The position numbers and the translations under genes were made by a program. Shown here piece after piece: positions 34,063 to 43,890 of a DNA stretch of 64,000 nucleotides. This stretch comes from Cellvibrio sp. KY-YJ-3 (GTDB taxonomy: Bacteria > Pseudomonadota > Gammaproteobacteria > Pseudomonadales > Cellvibrionaceae), in contig NZ_CP031727.1 of assembly GCF_008806955.1 (NCBI RefSeq), forward strand, positions 1,671,001-1,735,000, given 5' to 3'. The notes beneath the pieces were generated by a model. The model made no database searches, was not told where the DNA came from, and was given only the letters and a program-made list of their open reading frames with translations. Position 1 is the stretch's first letter, and every line of letters begins with the position of its first letter.

Positions 34063-36678
34063 ATGAGACCGCGGTTAATGGCTCCAACCCAGAATTACCC
34101 CACACAGAAATTGCACAGTCCCTTCTCCCGCTCCCGCTTGGCACTCCTTGTGGCGGCGCAGTGTGCTGGTGCTCTCCTGTCCTTGGCGCCTTTAGCCTAT
34201 GCACAGGATGAGGTGGCAGTTGTTGATGCAGCAGCTGTAAAGCCAGACCCCAATCAGCAGTTGCGCGAATTGGATTGGGTGCCGCTGGAAGAGTTGACGG
34301 CGGAGCAGCGAGCACTGATCCCTGCTGCCTGCTGTGGCTCTTATATAGCTCCCGCACGCGATGATGCAGAGTCAGAGCTTGATCCTGAGAAGGCCAGTAT
34401 TTTTGGTACGGCGGATTATTCTGAATCCGAAAAGCAGACCAAATTTATCATGCGCGATAATGTTCGCCTGACTCAAGGGCGTCGCTCTTTTTATGCCGAT
34501 ACATTTACCTTTGACAAGGTGAGTCGGGAGGCCGAGCTGGATGGCAACATTCAGGTGCGCGAACCGGGTTTGCTGTTGCGTGCGGATAGCGCTTATGTCG
34601 ATACGCAAAGCGGCAATGCCCGTCTCGATAATGCGCGTTTTGTAATGTATGAAACGCGAGTGCGTGGGCGAGCTGAAAGCTTGGAGAAGTTTGGCGATAA
34701 AATTATCAGCCTGGATCAGGGAACCTTCACCAGTTGTGAGCCGGGCGACAATACTTGGTTGATTGAAGGGTCCAATATCACCCTGCACAACGATAAGCAT
34801 TATGGCACTGCACGCCATATGCGATTGAAAGTCAAAGATATTCCCATTGCCTACGCCCCGTATTTTCGCTTCCCGATTGGTCCAGATCGTCTTACCGGGT
34901 TTCTGTTTCCGTCTGTCGGCTTTGATACCAGTGATGGGATTGATGAGTTCTCTGCCCCTTTTTATTGGAATATTGCCCCCAATTACGACGCCACATTTAC
35001 GCCTCGTTACCTGGCAGATCACGGCTACATGCTGTTGAGCGAATTCCGTCACAAGTCGGTGTATTTTGATACTGAATTGAGCGGCAGCTCCCTGGGCAAT
35101 GATCGTGGTGGATTCAGCGAGCGCTTACAGGATCAAATTGAGGCGGGTGAAATCAGTGAGGCGCAAGCCTACCCTTACAAAGGAAAGGATCGCTGGCAAT
35201 ACAGCCTGGTTCAGACCGGCGGGCGCAATCAGCGCTGGTCAACGCTCGTTGATTACACTGAAGTGAGTGACACAGATTACCTGCGCGATGTCGATCGGGG
35301 ATCAGTCGATCTCAATCGCCAGGCCTACATTCGCCAGAGTGCTGCCGCAGGTTATCGTACCGATAATTGGCGCTTGGACGGCAAAATCGAGGAATTCCGG
35401 CTCCTGACTGATCGTCAGTTGCCCTATCGCGAGCTGCCGCGCTTGTCGGCGGATGGTAACTACCGCTTTGACGACTGGGTTGTTGGGTTGGAGAACGAGT
35501 ATGTTAACTTCTCAATGAACCGTTATTTCAGTGATGATCCTGCCAATGCGTCGAAGCTAGGGGATTTGATTGTCGGTGAGCGTCTGCGTACCAACTACAG
35601 TCTTCATTGGGATAAAAAATACACTGCCGGTTATATCAAGCCTGGCGCAGGAGTGAAAACGCTGGCCTATCACCTGGACGCCGGCAATATGCGCGCTGAT
35701 GCCGAGACTGAGCAGCAATTTGCCGCCCCTCAAGGCTCCCTCGATATGGGGTTGTTTTTTGAGCGCGACACCAATCTCTTTGCAGAAGACTTTACCCAAA
35801 CGCTTGAACCTCGTGCCTACTATCTCTACCGCGACTACGAAGACCAGTCTTCGCTTTATCGTTTGACCTCTGATACGAGTTACGTGAACTTCGATACCTC
35901 GGATATAGTGTTTACCTACAACCAGCTGTTTCGCGACACTCGCTTCTCCGGTGGTGATCGTATTGATGATGCAAATCACCTTACGCTGGGGGTGACCAGT
36001 CGTTTTGTAGAATCTACTACCGGGGTAGAGCGGCTGCGTATGAGTGTTGGTCAAATCACCTATTTTGATGATCGCCGCGTGGGAATACTCGATAAACCGG
36101 ATGACTATGCGAATACCCGCACCAGCTCTGCTATTGCGGGTGAGCTAAGCGCGCAGCTTGGCGATCACTTTCGTTTGACCAATGATGTGCTCTACGATCA
36201 TCAAAGTGAAAAACTCAGTGCGCTCAGCAGCAGTTTGCATTACATGGATGATCGCTATCGGATTTTTAACCTTGGCTATCGTTACAATCGCGATCCAGTA
36301 TCCCTGAGCCCACTCGATACCAGCTCATCTATTGGTAAAACCCGCAATCAATTGGATGTCACCACTCTCTGGCCGGTCAGCAACCAATGGGCGGTTATTG
36401 CCCGTACCAATTACGATTTTACGTACAATGCGGAACTCGACACCTTTGCCGGGCTCGAATATACCGATTGTTGTTATCGGGTTCGCATTCTGGCGCGCCA
36501 GTGGGTGGATTTTGATTTCAGCGAAAACTTTATGGAAAACCTCAAGAGCAATGACTATGACCGCGGCATCTTCTTTGAAGTGCAGTTGCGTGGTTTTGGC
36601 ACCTTGAGTCAGCGTATTAGTAACCTGCTCGACAATGCCATGTACGGCTACGGCGAGCGTGAAGCATCTTTACAATAA
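34063..36678 (+). CDS. lptD: LPS-assembly protein LptD
   Basis: An outer-membrane protein of about 871 residues that inserts lipopolysaccharide into the outer leaflet together with LptE. After a long N-terminal signal region (LALLVAAQCAGALLSLAPLAYA) comes an OstA/LptA-like periplasmic domain (DNVRLTQGRRSFYADTFTFD ... REAELDGNIQVREPG) and then a large barrel. Cysteines for the known disulfide pattern are present: a CC pair at 90-91, one in TSCEPGDNTW, and a CC pair in YTDCCYRVRI. Possible starts are GTG 34039, ATG 34063 and ATG 34078; no strong ribosome binding site decides. SurA, its folding chaperone, is encoded next. Confidence 0.94.
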   Translation: MRPRLMAPTQNYPTQKLHSPFSRSRLALLVAAQCAGALLSLAPLAYAQDEVAVVDAAAVKPDPNQQLRELDWVPLEELTAEQRALIPAACCGSYIAPARDDAESELDPEKASIFGTADYSESEKQTKFIMRDNVRLTQGRRSFYADTFTFDKVSREAELDGNIQVREPGLLLRADSAYVDTQSGNARLDNARFVMYETRVRGRAESLEKFGDKIISLDQGTFTSCEPGDNTWLIEGSNITLHNDKHYGTARHMRLKVKDIPIAYAPYFRFPIGPDRLTGFLFPSVGFDTSDGIDEFSAPFYWNIAPNYDATFTPRYLADHGYMLLSEFRHKSVYFDTELSGSSLGNDRGGFSERLQDQIEAGEISEAQAYPYKGKDRWQYSLVQTGGRNQRWSTLVDYTEVSDTDYLRDVDRGSVDLNRQAYIRQSAAAGYRTDNWRLDGKIEEFRLLTDRQLPYRELPRLSADGNYRFDDWVVGLENEYVNFSMNRYFSDDPANASKLGDLIVGERLRTNYSLHWDKKYTAGYIKPGAGVKTLAYHLDAGNMRADAETEQQFAAPQGSLDMGLFFERDTNLFAEDFTQTLEPRAYYLYRDYEDQSSLYRLTSDTSYVNFDTSDIVFTYNQLFRDTRFSGGDRIDDANHLTLGVTSRFVESTTGVERLRMSVGQITYFDDRRVGILDKPDDYANTRTSSAIAGELSAQLGDHFRLTNDVLYDHQSEKLSALSSSLHYMDDRYRIFNLGYRYNRDPVSLSPLDTSSSIGKTRNQLDVTTLWPVSNQWAVIARTNYDFTYNAELDTFAGLEYTDCCYRVRILARQWVDFDFSENFMENLKSNDYDRGIFFEVQLRGFGTLSQRISNLLDNAMYGYGEREASLQ

Positions 36679-36693
36679 AACAGTGATTGAATT

Positions 36694-37998
36694 ATGAGTA
36701 AGCGTCAAAACCCTCTGGGCTGGAAAGTAGTACTGGGTGGCCTCTTATTGATTGGCAGCCAGCTCGGCATGGCACAAAACGGTGCCGTATCACTGGATCG
36801 TGTGGTAGCAATTGTCGATAAAGATGTTGTGCTGGAAAGTGAATTGAATGCCCGCAAAGTGTCAATCATGGAGCGGCTGCGTGGCCAGTATCAACAGCTA
36901 CCGCCGGAAGATGTGCTCAATAAACAAATTCTGGAGCAGTTGATTATTGAGCGCATTGAGCTAGGCATGGCCGAGCGCTATGAGATCACCATTGAAGAAT
37001 CTGAAATCGATCAGGCGATTGGCCGTGTGCTGCAAAAAAACCAGATCACATTGGCGCAACTGGAGGCCGATTTACAGCGTCAGGGTTTGAATCTGGATGG
37101 TTTGCGCAAGCAGATGCGCAATGAGTTGACCATCAATAATTTGCAGCAGGGTGTTGTTAATAGCCGCATTAAAATCACCGAGCAGGATATCAATAACTTC
37201 CTGGCCTCCAGTGATGGGAAATATGCCACCTCGCCCGACTATCATATAGGCCACATTTTGATTGCGGTATCGAGCAGCGCCGATGCCGAAGCGATTGCGG
37301 AAGCGGAAAAACAAGCTAACGATATCTACCAGAAACTGTTGAATGGCAGTGACTTTGCACAAATGGCAATCAGTTTCTCCAATGATCAGGCCGCCTTGCA
37401 AGGTGGTGATATCGGTTGGCGCAAACTCGCGCAGTTGCCGGAGTTGTTTGGCAATCAAATGCTTGGTTTGGCTGAAGGGCAGGTGTCCAAACCATTCCGC
37501 AGTGGTGCAGGTTTTCATATCCTGAAAAATATTGAGCAGCGTGGTGGTGGCGAGCAGTTGGTTGAGCAGACCCATGCGCGCCACATTCTGGTTAAAACCT
37601 CTGAAATTATGGATGACGCCCAGGCGCGCCAGAAATTGTTGGACTTGAAAGCGCGTATTGAAAAAGGCGAAGACTTTGCTGTGCTTGCACGGGAAAACTC
37701 AGAAGACACAGGTTCGATGTTAAGTGGTGGGGATCTCGGATGGTCCATGCCCGGGATGTTTGTAGCAGAGTTTGAAGAGGCTATGAAAAATACGCCAATC
37801 AACGGCATCAGCCGCCCCTTCAAGAGTCAATTTGGTTGGCACATACTGCAAGTATTGGAGCGCCGCAAAGAAGATATGAGCGATAAGATGAAGCGCAACC
37901 AGGCTGCAAACGTTTTGCGTGCGCGTCGTTTTGATGAAGAGTTCCAGCTTTGGTTGACCCAAATTCGCGAAGAGGCTTACGTCGAAATCAAGCTCTAA
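36694..37998 (+). CDS. surA: Periplasmic chaperone / peptidyl-prolyl isomerase SurA
   Basis: A 434-residue periplasmic protein that helps outer-membrane proteins fold. A signal peptide (VVLGGLLLIGSQLGMAQ) is followed by the SurA N-terminal domain (VAIVDKDVVLESELNARK ...), and two parvulin-type domains: HIGHILIAVSSSADAEA to HILKNIEQ (about 178-280) and ARHILVKTSEIMDD to HILQVLERR (about 290-390). A short C-terminal helix finishes the chaperone module. It starts 15 bases after lptD, in the same operon. Confidence 0.96.
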   Translation: MSKRQNPLGWKVVLGGLLLIGSQLGMAQNGAVSLDRVVAIVDKDVVLESELNARKVSIMERLRGQYQQLPPEDVLNKQILEQLIIERIELGMAERYEITIEESEIDQAIGRVLQKNQITLAQLEADLQRQGLNLDGLRKQMRNELTINNLQQGVVNSRIKITEQDINNFLASSDGKYATSPDYHIGHILIAVSSSADAEAIAEAEKQANDIYQKLLNGSDFAQMAISFSNDQAALQGGDIGWRKLAQLPELFGNQMLGLAEGQVSKPFRSGAGFHILKNIEQRGGGEQLVEQTHARHILVKTSEIMDDAQARQKLLDLKARIEKGEDFAVLARENSEDTGSMLSGGDLGWSMPGMFVAEFEEAMKNTPINGISRPFKSQFGWHILQVLERRKEDMSDKMKRNQAANVLRARRFDEEFQLWLTQIREEAYVEIKL

Positions 37999-38149
37999 GC
38001 GAGTGCGCCGCCTGAGCGGTGCATCGGCAATAAGCGCGGCTAAAAATGGGATTGCACACTGCAATTTTGTTTTTGGCCGCTGTGCTTTTTGAGCAATCAT
38101 TTTTTGTTGTGCATTATTTTTCACCCGACTTCTTCAGGCACTGATATTT

Positions 38150-39166
38150 ATGACCAGCTGTTTTCGTATCGCACTTACTCCCGGTGAACCGGCGGGCATA
38201 GGCCCGGATTTGGTAATCGCTCTCGCGCAGGAACCGCAGGATTATGAAATTGTAGCTATTGCCGATCCCCAGCTGCTGCAAGCGCGTGCGGCTCAATTAG
38301 GTATGCCGCTGCGGTTGCGTATTATCGATCTGCAGGATGCCCCACGTCCAAGTGTTGCCGGGGAGCTGGCAGTATTGCCAATCGCTCTGGCGGAGCCCGC
38401 TGAGCCCGGCAAGCTGAAGGTGTGCAATGCGCCCTATATTTTACAAACACTGGATGCGGCGATTAACGGTTGTCTCGCAGGGGATTTTGCCGCACTGGTA
38501 ACCGGCCCGGTGCAAAAAAGTGTGATCAATGATGCGGGTATTCCATTTAGTGGTCACACTGAATATCTCGCCGATAAAACCCATACCGCGAAAGTCGTCA
38601 TGATGTTGGCAACTGAGGGGTTGCGTGTGGCACTGGCAACAACCCATTTGCCGCTCAAAGATGTTGCTGCTGCAATTACCCGTGATGAACTCACACAGGT
38701 GACGGAAATTCTGCAGCGCGATTTACAGTTGCAATTTGGCATAGCGCAGCCGCGCATTTTGGTTTGCGGTTTAAACCCCCATGCGGGGGAGGGCGGTCAT
38801 TTGGGGCGCGAAGAAATTGAGGTGATTGAACCGGTGCTGGAGCAACTGCGCGCGCGCGGCATGAGCCTGATTGGCCCGCTGCCCGCCGACACTTTATTTA
38901 CGCCCAAATATTTGGACAAGGCCGACGCGGTGCTCGCCATGTATCACGATCAAGGGTTGCCCGTATTAAAATATAAAGGTTTTGGTCAGGCGGTGAATGT
39001 CACGCTCGGCCTGCCGATCATTCGCACCTCAGTCGATCACGGCACCGCGTTGGATCTGGCCGGCACCGGCAAAGCTGATTTAGGCAGCTTGCGCACCGCG
39101 TTGGCTTACGCCATGGCAATGGTACAAGCAAAAACACGCGCTAATTTATTGGAACAAATTTCATGA
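38150..39166 (+). CDS. pdxA: 4-hydroxythreonine-4-phosphate dehydrogenase
   Basis: A 338-residue cytosolic enzyme of vitamin B6 synthesis. It oxidises 4-phosphohydroxy-L-threonine, whose product is then used by PdxJ. Family features are the N-terminal [27 protein letters not shown], the metal-site histidines in [24 protein letters not shown] and the segment [12 protein letters not shown], and the closing [13 protein letters not shown]. The stop overlaps the rsmA start (ATGA), so the two are translationally coupled. Confidence 0.97.
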   Translation: MTSCFRIALTPGEPAGIGPDLVIALAQEPQDYEIVAIADPQLLQARAAQLGMPLRLRIIDLQDAPRPSVAGELAVLPIALAEPAEPGKLKVCNAPYILQTLDAAINGCLAGDFAALVTGPVQKSVINDAGIPFSGHTEYLADKTHTAKVVMMLATEGLRVALATTHLPLKDVAAAITRDELTQVTEILQRDLQLQFGIAQPRILVCGLNPHAGEGGHLGREEIEVIEPVLEQLRARGMSLIGPLPADTLFTPKYLDKADAVLAMYHDQGLPVLKYKGFGQAVNVTLGLPIIRTSVDHGTALDLAGTGKADLGSLRTALAYAMAMVQAKTRANLLEQIS

Positions 39167-40005
39167 GCAAAAATGTTATTCAGGAATCCCAACACAAAGC
39201 GCGCAAACGTTTTGGTCAAAACTTTTTGATTGATCACGGTATTATTCGCGACATAGTTCGTTCAGTGCACCCGCAAAAAACAGATCAAATTGTCGAAATC
39301 GGTCCAGGTAAAGGCGCGATTACCCAATTGCTTGCTGATAGCTGCGACAATCTCAGTGTGATTGAACTGGATCGCGATTTGGTTCCCTGGTTAAAAGTAA
39401 AGTTTGAACATCATCCCAACTTTCAATTGTTTCAGGCCGATGCGCTGCAGTTTGATTTTAATCAGTTAATTAAAAACGAACAGCCTCTGCGCATTGTGGG
39501 CAACTTGCCCTATAACATTTCCACGCCATTAATTTTTCACCTGCTGACTTACGCCAATAAAGTGCAAGACATGCACTTTATGCTGCAAAAAGAAGTCGTA
39601 AAACGGATGGCCGCACAACCGGGCGATGGCGCCTATGGCCGTTTGGGAATTATGGTGCAATATTATTGTGCGGTAGAAGATTTATTTGATGTGCCGCCTA
39701 CCTCGTTTGACCCAGCGCCAAAAGTGGATTCGGCGATCGTGCGCCTTACTCCTTATGCACAATTACCCTATGTTGCAAACAATATAAAAAGTTTGGAAAC
39801 ATTGGTGAACGTCGCATTCCAGCAGCGCCGTAAAACTTTGCGCAATTCGCTTAAACAATTATTAAGCGCTGAGCAAATGGAGTCGCTACCGGTTGATCTT
39901 GGCCTGCGTCCAGAGGAAATCAGCTTGCCCGAATATGTGGCGATGAGCAATTTATTGGGCGAGCTTTCGTTAAATTCTGCGGTCATCAGCAGTGGTGATA
40001 AATAA
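39163..40005 (+). CDS. rsmA: 16S rRNA dimethyladenosine transferase
   Basis: A 280-residue methyltransferase (KsgA) that dimethylates two adjacent adenosines in helix 45 of 16S rRNA late in small-subunit assembly. It has [13 protein letters not shown], the SAM motif [11 protein letters not shown], the catalytic NLPYNIST, and the C-terminal [12 protein letters not shown]. Length is as in E. coli. It lies in the conserved surA-pdxA-rsmA-apaG-apaH order and overlaps pdxA by four bases. Confidence 0.97.
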   Translation: MSKNVIQESQHKARKRFGQNFLIDHGIIRDIVRSVHPQKTDQIVEIGPGKGAITQLLADSCDNLSVIELDRDLVPWLKVKFEHHPNFQLFQADALQFDFNQLIKNEQPLRIVGNLPYNISTPLIFHLLTYANKVQDMHFMLQKEVVKRMAAQPGDGAYGRLGIMVQYYCAVEDLFDVPPTSFDPAPKVDSAIVRLTPYAQLPYVANNIKSLETLVNVAFQQRRKTLRNSLKQLLSAEQMESLPVDLGLRPEEISLPEYVAMSNLLGELSLNSAVISSGDK

Positions 40006-40006
40006 A

Positions 40007-40375
40007 ATGTGTGCGATCCAGGTATCAGTAAAAACAACTTATATTAATGCCCAGTCGGAGCCCTTGGCGCATCGTTACGTCTACGCTTATACCATCACCA
40101 TCGCCAATCAAGGTGATGTGCCTGCGCAGTTAATTAGCCGCCATTGGCTAATTACTGATGCAAATGACAAGCGGCAAGAAGTGCAAGGCATAGGTGTGGT
40201 GGGGGAGCAGCCGCATATTAAACCCGGTGACAGCTATACTTACACCAGTGGTGTTATTCTTGAAACCGAAACGGGTATTATGCAGGGGAGTTATCAAATG
40301 CGCGCTGAAGACGGCTCGCTGTTCGATGCTGACATTCCCGCTTTTGCCCTTGTGCCTCCCCATGCGATTCACTGA
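40007..40375 (+). CDS. apaG: ApaG protein
   Basis: A 122-residue protein with the ApaG (fibronectin-III-like) fold: ITIANQGDVPAQLISRHWLIT, GVVGEQPHIKPGDSYTYTSG and TGIMQGSYQM. The biochemical role is not settled; some family members bind pyrophosphate or nucleotides. ATG 40007 sits one base after the rsmA stop, which fits the usual coupling. The frame opens slightly earlier at 39992, inside rsmA, but the family N-terminus favours 40007. Confidence 0.95.
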   Translation: MCAIQVSVKTTYINAQSEPLAHRYVYAYTITIANQGDVPAQLISRHWLITDANDKRQEVQGIGVVGEQPHIKPGDSYTYTSGVILETETGIMQGSYQMRAEDGSLFDADIPAFALVPPHAIH

Positions 40376-40386
40376 TAAATAAATTT

Positions 40387-41199
40387 ATGGCTACCTATGC
40401 AATTGGCGATATTCAAGGTTGCCTTGAACCGCTGCAATGTCTGTTAAAAAAGATTAATTTTAATCCCGCTAAAGATAAATTGTGGCTTGCTGGTGATGTA
40501 ATTAATCGCGGGCCAGACTCACTGGCGACATTGCGTTTGTTATACAAATTGCGCGACTCCATTACGTTGGTATTGGGTAATCACGATTTACATTTTATTG
40601 CGGTCTACTACGGCCTGCGGAAAGCAGGTAAAAACGATACGCTCGAACCGCTGTTGCTCGCACCTGATCGCGCCGATTTAATTTATTGGTTGCGCCAACA
40701 AAAGTTAGTGCATCACGATGCACAATTAAATTTCACCATGGTTCACGCAGGTATACCACCGCAATGGTCATTGGACGATGCGCTGGCGCGCGCCAGCGAA
40801 GTGGAAACCGTGTTACAGAGTAATTCGCCTGAACTGCTTCTGGAAAATATGTATGGTAACTCCCCGGCGCGCTGGAGTGATGAGCTGCAAGGCGCCGAAC
40901 GGTTACGTGTCATTACCAACTATTTTACCCGTATGCGCTTTTGCTCTGCACAAGGTGAGCTTGAGTTGGAAACTAAAGAAAGTGCCGATGCAGCGCCAAC
41001 CGGTTTTGCCCCCTGGTTTTCTCTCTCCGGGCGTAAAATGCGCAACCATAAAATTATTTTTGGACATTGGGCTGCGCTTGAAGGGCAAGCAAATACCAAA
41101 AATATTTACGCCTTGGATACCGGCTGTGTGTGGGGCGGGGAGTTAACGGCTTTGCGCTTGGAAGATGAAGTATTATTTTCCTGTAATTGCTTGGCGTAG
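40387..41199 (+). CDS. apaH: Symmetrical diadenosine tetraphosphate hydrolase
   Basis: A 270-residue phosphoesterase that splits Ap4A into two ADP; ApaH also removes Np4 caps from RNA. It has the metallophosphatase motifs GDIQGC, GDVINRGPDS and GNHDLHF, plus later VHAGIPPQW and GHWAALEG. It is the last gene of the lptD-to-apaH operon. About 150 AT-rich bases separate it from the next gene. Confidence 0.97.
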   Translation: MATYAIGDIQGCLEPLQCLLKKINFNPAKDKLWLAGDVINRGPDSLATLRLLYKLRDSITLVLGNHDLHFIAVYYGLRKAGKNDTLEPLLLAPDRADLIYWLRQQKLVHHDAQLNFTMVHAGIPPQWSLDDALARASEVETVLQSNSPELLLENMYGNSPARWSDELQGAERLRVITNYFTRMRFCSAQGELELETKESADAAPTGFAPWFSLSGRKMRNHKIIFGHWAALEGQANTKNIYALDTGCVWGGELTALRLEDEVLFSCNCLA

Positions 41200-41346
41200 A
41201 TGTATATTTTTTGTCCGTTATAAAAAATATATGAATTTATCCCGCTCTGTAAAAAGTTGTTCCATTCAGTTTTGATTCAATTTTCTATCGCTAGTATGAA
41301 ACCGTGCATCAATGCAGATGCCGTTGTAATTCTTCGAGGATAGATT

Positions 41347-42159
41347 ATGAAAATTAAATTGCTTCCCGCTATTATCGCTGCTGCTGGTTTTTTAAGCGCC
41401 CCCTTTGCACTTGCTGCAACCTATCAAAGTGAATTGTCTGCTGCATATGACGATGTTGATTATGAGGATTCAGATGCAGACGGTCGTGTTATTGGGATCG
41501 AAGGAAAATATTATTTTGCCCCGGTAGATACTTCTAATCATCCGCTTGCCGAAGCAGCATTTATCGAAAAATCAAGCAATGTGTATGCTCAGCTTGCTAC
41601 TGAAGAAGTTAAGTTTGCAGGTCAAAAAGCTGATTTTTATGGGCGTTTAATTGGTGTTGATTTTTACATCCCTAATTCTCTGTTTTTCCTTGGTGCCGGA
41701 GTACAAGAATTTAAATCCAAAGTGCCCGCTGTTGTAGGTCAATCATCTGATTGGGAATCAAATTGGTTTATAAAAGCGGGTGTCGCGCCTGTCACCGGTT
41801 TATTGGTGTGGTCTGAATTTGTTGAAGATGTTGATGTGTCGGAAGAGTGGAATATTAACGGTAAGTATGTATTACCGCTTTCGGGTGAGCAGGCATTAAA
41901 TGTAGAGGCCAGTTACGAAAAATCCAAACTGGGTTTCACTGACGATACTATCACTATGGCTGCAGATTATTACATAGATCGCAACCTGAGTATCGGCACC
42001 GGATTTGTTAATACCTCTTACACTTCGGTGAGTGGCGCAGAGACGGATTACTTTGTGCGTGCGCGTAATTTCTTCACCGACAAGGCTAGCCTGGAGCTCA
42101 GCTATGTGGATGGTGAAGTCGAGAATAGTTTAATGGTCGGCGGAACCATTCGTTTCTAG
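41347..42159 (+). CDS. Putative outer-membrane porin (Porin_7-like)
   Basis: A 270-residue exported protein. A signal peptide (LLPAIIAAAGFLSAPFALAA) is followed by alternating hydrophobic strands typical of a beta barrel: SSNVYAQLATEEVKF, FYGRLIGVDFYI, LFFLGAGVQEFKS, SNWFIKAGVAPV, LNVEASYEKSKLGF and a final ASLELSYVDGE ... GGTIRF with terminal Phe. This looks like the 'putative general bacterial porin' group. What it passes is unknown. It is a single-gene unit with a terminator behind it. A start ATG follows GAGGATAG. Confidence 0.75.
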   Translation: MKIKLLPAIIAAAGFLSAPFALAATYQSELSAAYDDVDYEDSDADGRVIGIEGKYYFAPVDTSNHPLAEAAFIEKSSNVYAQLATEEVKFAGQKADFYGRLIGVDFYIPNSLFFLGAGVQEFKSKVPAVVGQSSDWESNWFIKAGVAPVTGLLVWSEFVEDVDVSEEWNINGKYVLPLSGEQALNVEASYEKSKLGFTDDTITMAADYYIDRNLSIGTGFVNTSYTSVSGAETDYFVRARNFFTDKASLELSYVDGEVENSLMVGGTIRF

Positions 42160-42217
42160 TGTTCTCTTTTAGTGAGGGTTGCTAGTAGCATTCGCTTTCT
42201 TAGTCGTCTGTTACACC

Positions 42218-42249
42218 AAAAGCCAGTTCAGTTTTGAACTGGCTTTTTT
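42218..42249 (+). terminator. Rho-independent terminator after the porin gene
   Basis: AAAAGCCAGTTCA, loop GTTT, TGAACTGGCTTTT, then more T. A 13-bp stem 58 bases after the porin stop. Confidence 0.93.
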
Positions 42250-42724
42250 GTTATATAAATACATTTTTTAAATGCATTTTTTGTTTTTATCTTTACCCTT
42301 GCGTTTTAAGTCGATGGGTTTATAGTTAATCCGTCGGGTAGTGTTTTGTTCTCAGCATTTTTTCAGCTTAGAGTTAGGTTTGCCCGCGTGGTCGTGGAAT
42401 TAAGGTGTCCGGTTGTTAGTTCTGGTATGTCCTGTGTTCTGGCTGTGTCGTTAGAGCCTTCGGTTAGCAGTCGCTTCCGTCAGTCTCTGCCCCCGTTTTT
42501 GCCAGTTGGCTTTTCTGTTGTCAGGTCGCGCCTGTTTTGGGATAAGAACACCTGATTCCTCTGTTGAGTCGAAACTCAACGCCTGAAAAAGTAATAGCTA
42601 TTGTTCGTGGCCCGTCTGCGAAACCAGTATTTCCGGCATTTATAAGCTGGACGCTATTGCTCAAACATTATTTCTTAGTCGCCTGTAATAAAAACGATAA
42701 CCCATGGGATCAAGGAGTTGTGCA
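42250..42724 (+). other. Non-coding stretch upstream of coxB
   Basis: About 475 bases with no convincing gene. A 69-codon open frame at 42346-42555 lacks a ribosome binding site and protein-like composition. Two small symmetric elements are visible: a hairpin GTTGAGT-CGAA-ACTCAAC at 42563-42580 and the palindrome AATAGCTATT at 42593-42602. The stretch probably holds the cox promoter and a long leader; I could not pick a clear -35/-10 pair. Confidence 0.5.
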
Positions 42725-43888
42725 GTGAAATATTGTTTATCCAGTCTGCGCTATTTTTACATGCACTCTGCTCGCTATGCCTTGGCCATTTTTTTATTGG
42801 CTTGCATTAACCCTCTGTTGGCAGAGGATGCAAAATACAACATGACACGCGGTGTTACCGACATCAGTGGTCAGGTTTACGATTTGCACATGATCATTTT
42901 TTATATTTGTTGTGCCATCGCAGCCATAGTGTTTGGGTTGATGTTTTGGTCCATTTTGCATCATCGCAAAGCCAAGGGCGCCACTCCCGCGCAATTCCAC
43001 GGCAGCTTAAAAATCGAAATTATTTGGACCGCCATACCGGTAGTAATTTTGGTGGCTATGGCGATCCCGGCGAGCAAAACATTAATCGCTATGGAGGATA
43101 CCTCCGAAGCTGATATCACCGTATTGATCACCGGCTCACAATGGAAATGGCACTACAAATATCTCGATTACCCTATAGAGTTTTATTCCCTGCTCGCGAC
43201 ACCGCGCGACGCTATTAATAATCAAGCCGAAAAAACCGATCTTTATCTGCGCGATGTGGATAAGCCCTTGGTGTTGCCAACCGGCAAAAAAATTCGTTTT
43301 CTGGTTACTGCGGATGACGTAATTCACTCCTGGTGGGTGCCTGCATTTGCCGTGAAAAAAGATGCCAACCCCGGGTTTATCAACGAGACATGGACCAAGG
43401 TGGATAAGCCAGGCATTTATCGCGGGCAGTGTGCAGAGTTGTGCGGAAAAGACCACGCGTTTATGCCCGTTGTTGTTGATGTGCGCAGCCCGGAGGATTT
43501 TGATCTGTGGGTGGCGCAGGAGTTGGAGCGTCAGGCACAAGAAAAGGCTGCAGAGGCAGCGCGCGGAAATATGACAATGGATGAGCTAATGGCACAAGGG
43601 CAAAAAACCTATGAAACCCATTGTGCCGCTTGTCATCAAATTTCCGGTGAAGGTTTACCCGGTGTCATTCCCGCACTCAAAGGTAGTGTGATGGCAACAA
43701 CCGATATTCCCGCACATATTCAAATTGTCGTGAACGGTAAAGCCGGTACCGCCATGCAAGCTTATGGTAAGCAATTAACCAATAGCGAATTGGCGGCGGT
43801 TATTACTTACGAGCGCAATGCGTGGGGTAATAATACCGGTGAGTTGGTGCAAGCTGCCGATGTCGCCGCAGTTAAGGGAGGAGAATAA
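42725..43888 (+). CDS. coxB: Cytochrome c oxidase subunit II with fused cytochrome c
   Basis: A membrane-anchored subunit of the aa3-type terminal oxidase, about 387 residues. GTG 42725 has AAGGAG seven bases upstream; ATG 42704 is in frame but lies before that site. After a signal-like segment (YALAIFLLACINPLLA) come two membrane helices (FYICCAIAAIVFGLMFW; IIWTAIPVVILVAMAIP) and the CuA domain, with WWVPAF and the copper ligands in QCAELCGKDHAFM. The C-terminal 110 residues add a cytochrome c with one heme site, CAACH. Such fused subunits (caa3-like) accept electrons directly from small cytochromes. It is the first gene of the oxidase operon. Confidence 0.96.
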   Translation: MKYCLSSLRYFYMHSARYALAIFLLACINPLLAEDAKYNMTRGVTDISGQVYDLHMIIFYICCAIAAIVFGLMFWSILHHRKAKGATPAQFHGSLKIEIIWTAIPVVILVAMAIPASKTLIAMEDTSEADITVLITGSQWKWHYKYLDYPIEFYSLLATPRDAINNQAEKTDLYLRDVDKPLVLPTGKKIRFLVTADDVIHSWWVPAFAVKKDANPGFINETWTKVDKPGIYRGQCAELCGKDHAFMPVVVDVRSPEDFDLWVAQELERQAQEKAAEAARGNMTMDELMAQGQKTYETHCAACHQISGEGLPGVIPALKGSVMATTDIPAHIQIVVNGKAGTAMQAYGKQLTNSELAAVITYERNAWGNNTGELVQAADVAAVKGGE

Positions 43889-43890
43889 TA

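Noticed and set aside
34372..35052. A 226-codon open frame opposite lptD
   Set aside because: It lies entirely antisense to a well-supported gene and shows no domain; other long antisense frames (32048-32416, 61257-62042, 13853-14305) were dropped for the same reason.
42346..42555. A 69-codon open frame upstream of coxB
   Set aside because: No ribosome binding site, odd composition rich in Val, Arg and Ser with no fold-like pattern, and no family resemblance; treated as non-coding.
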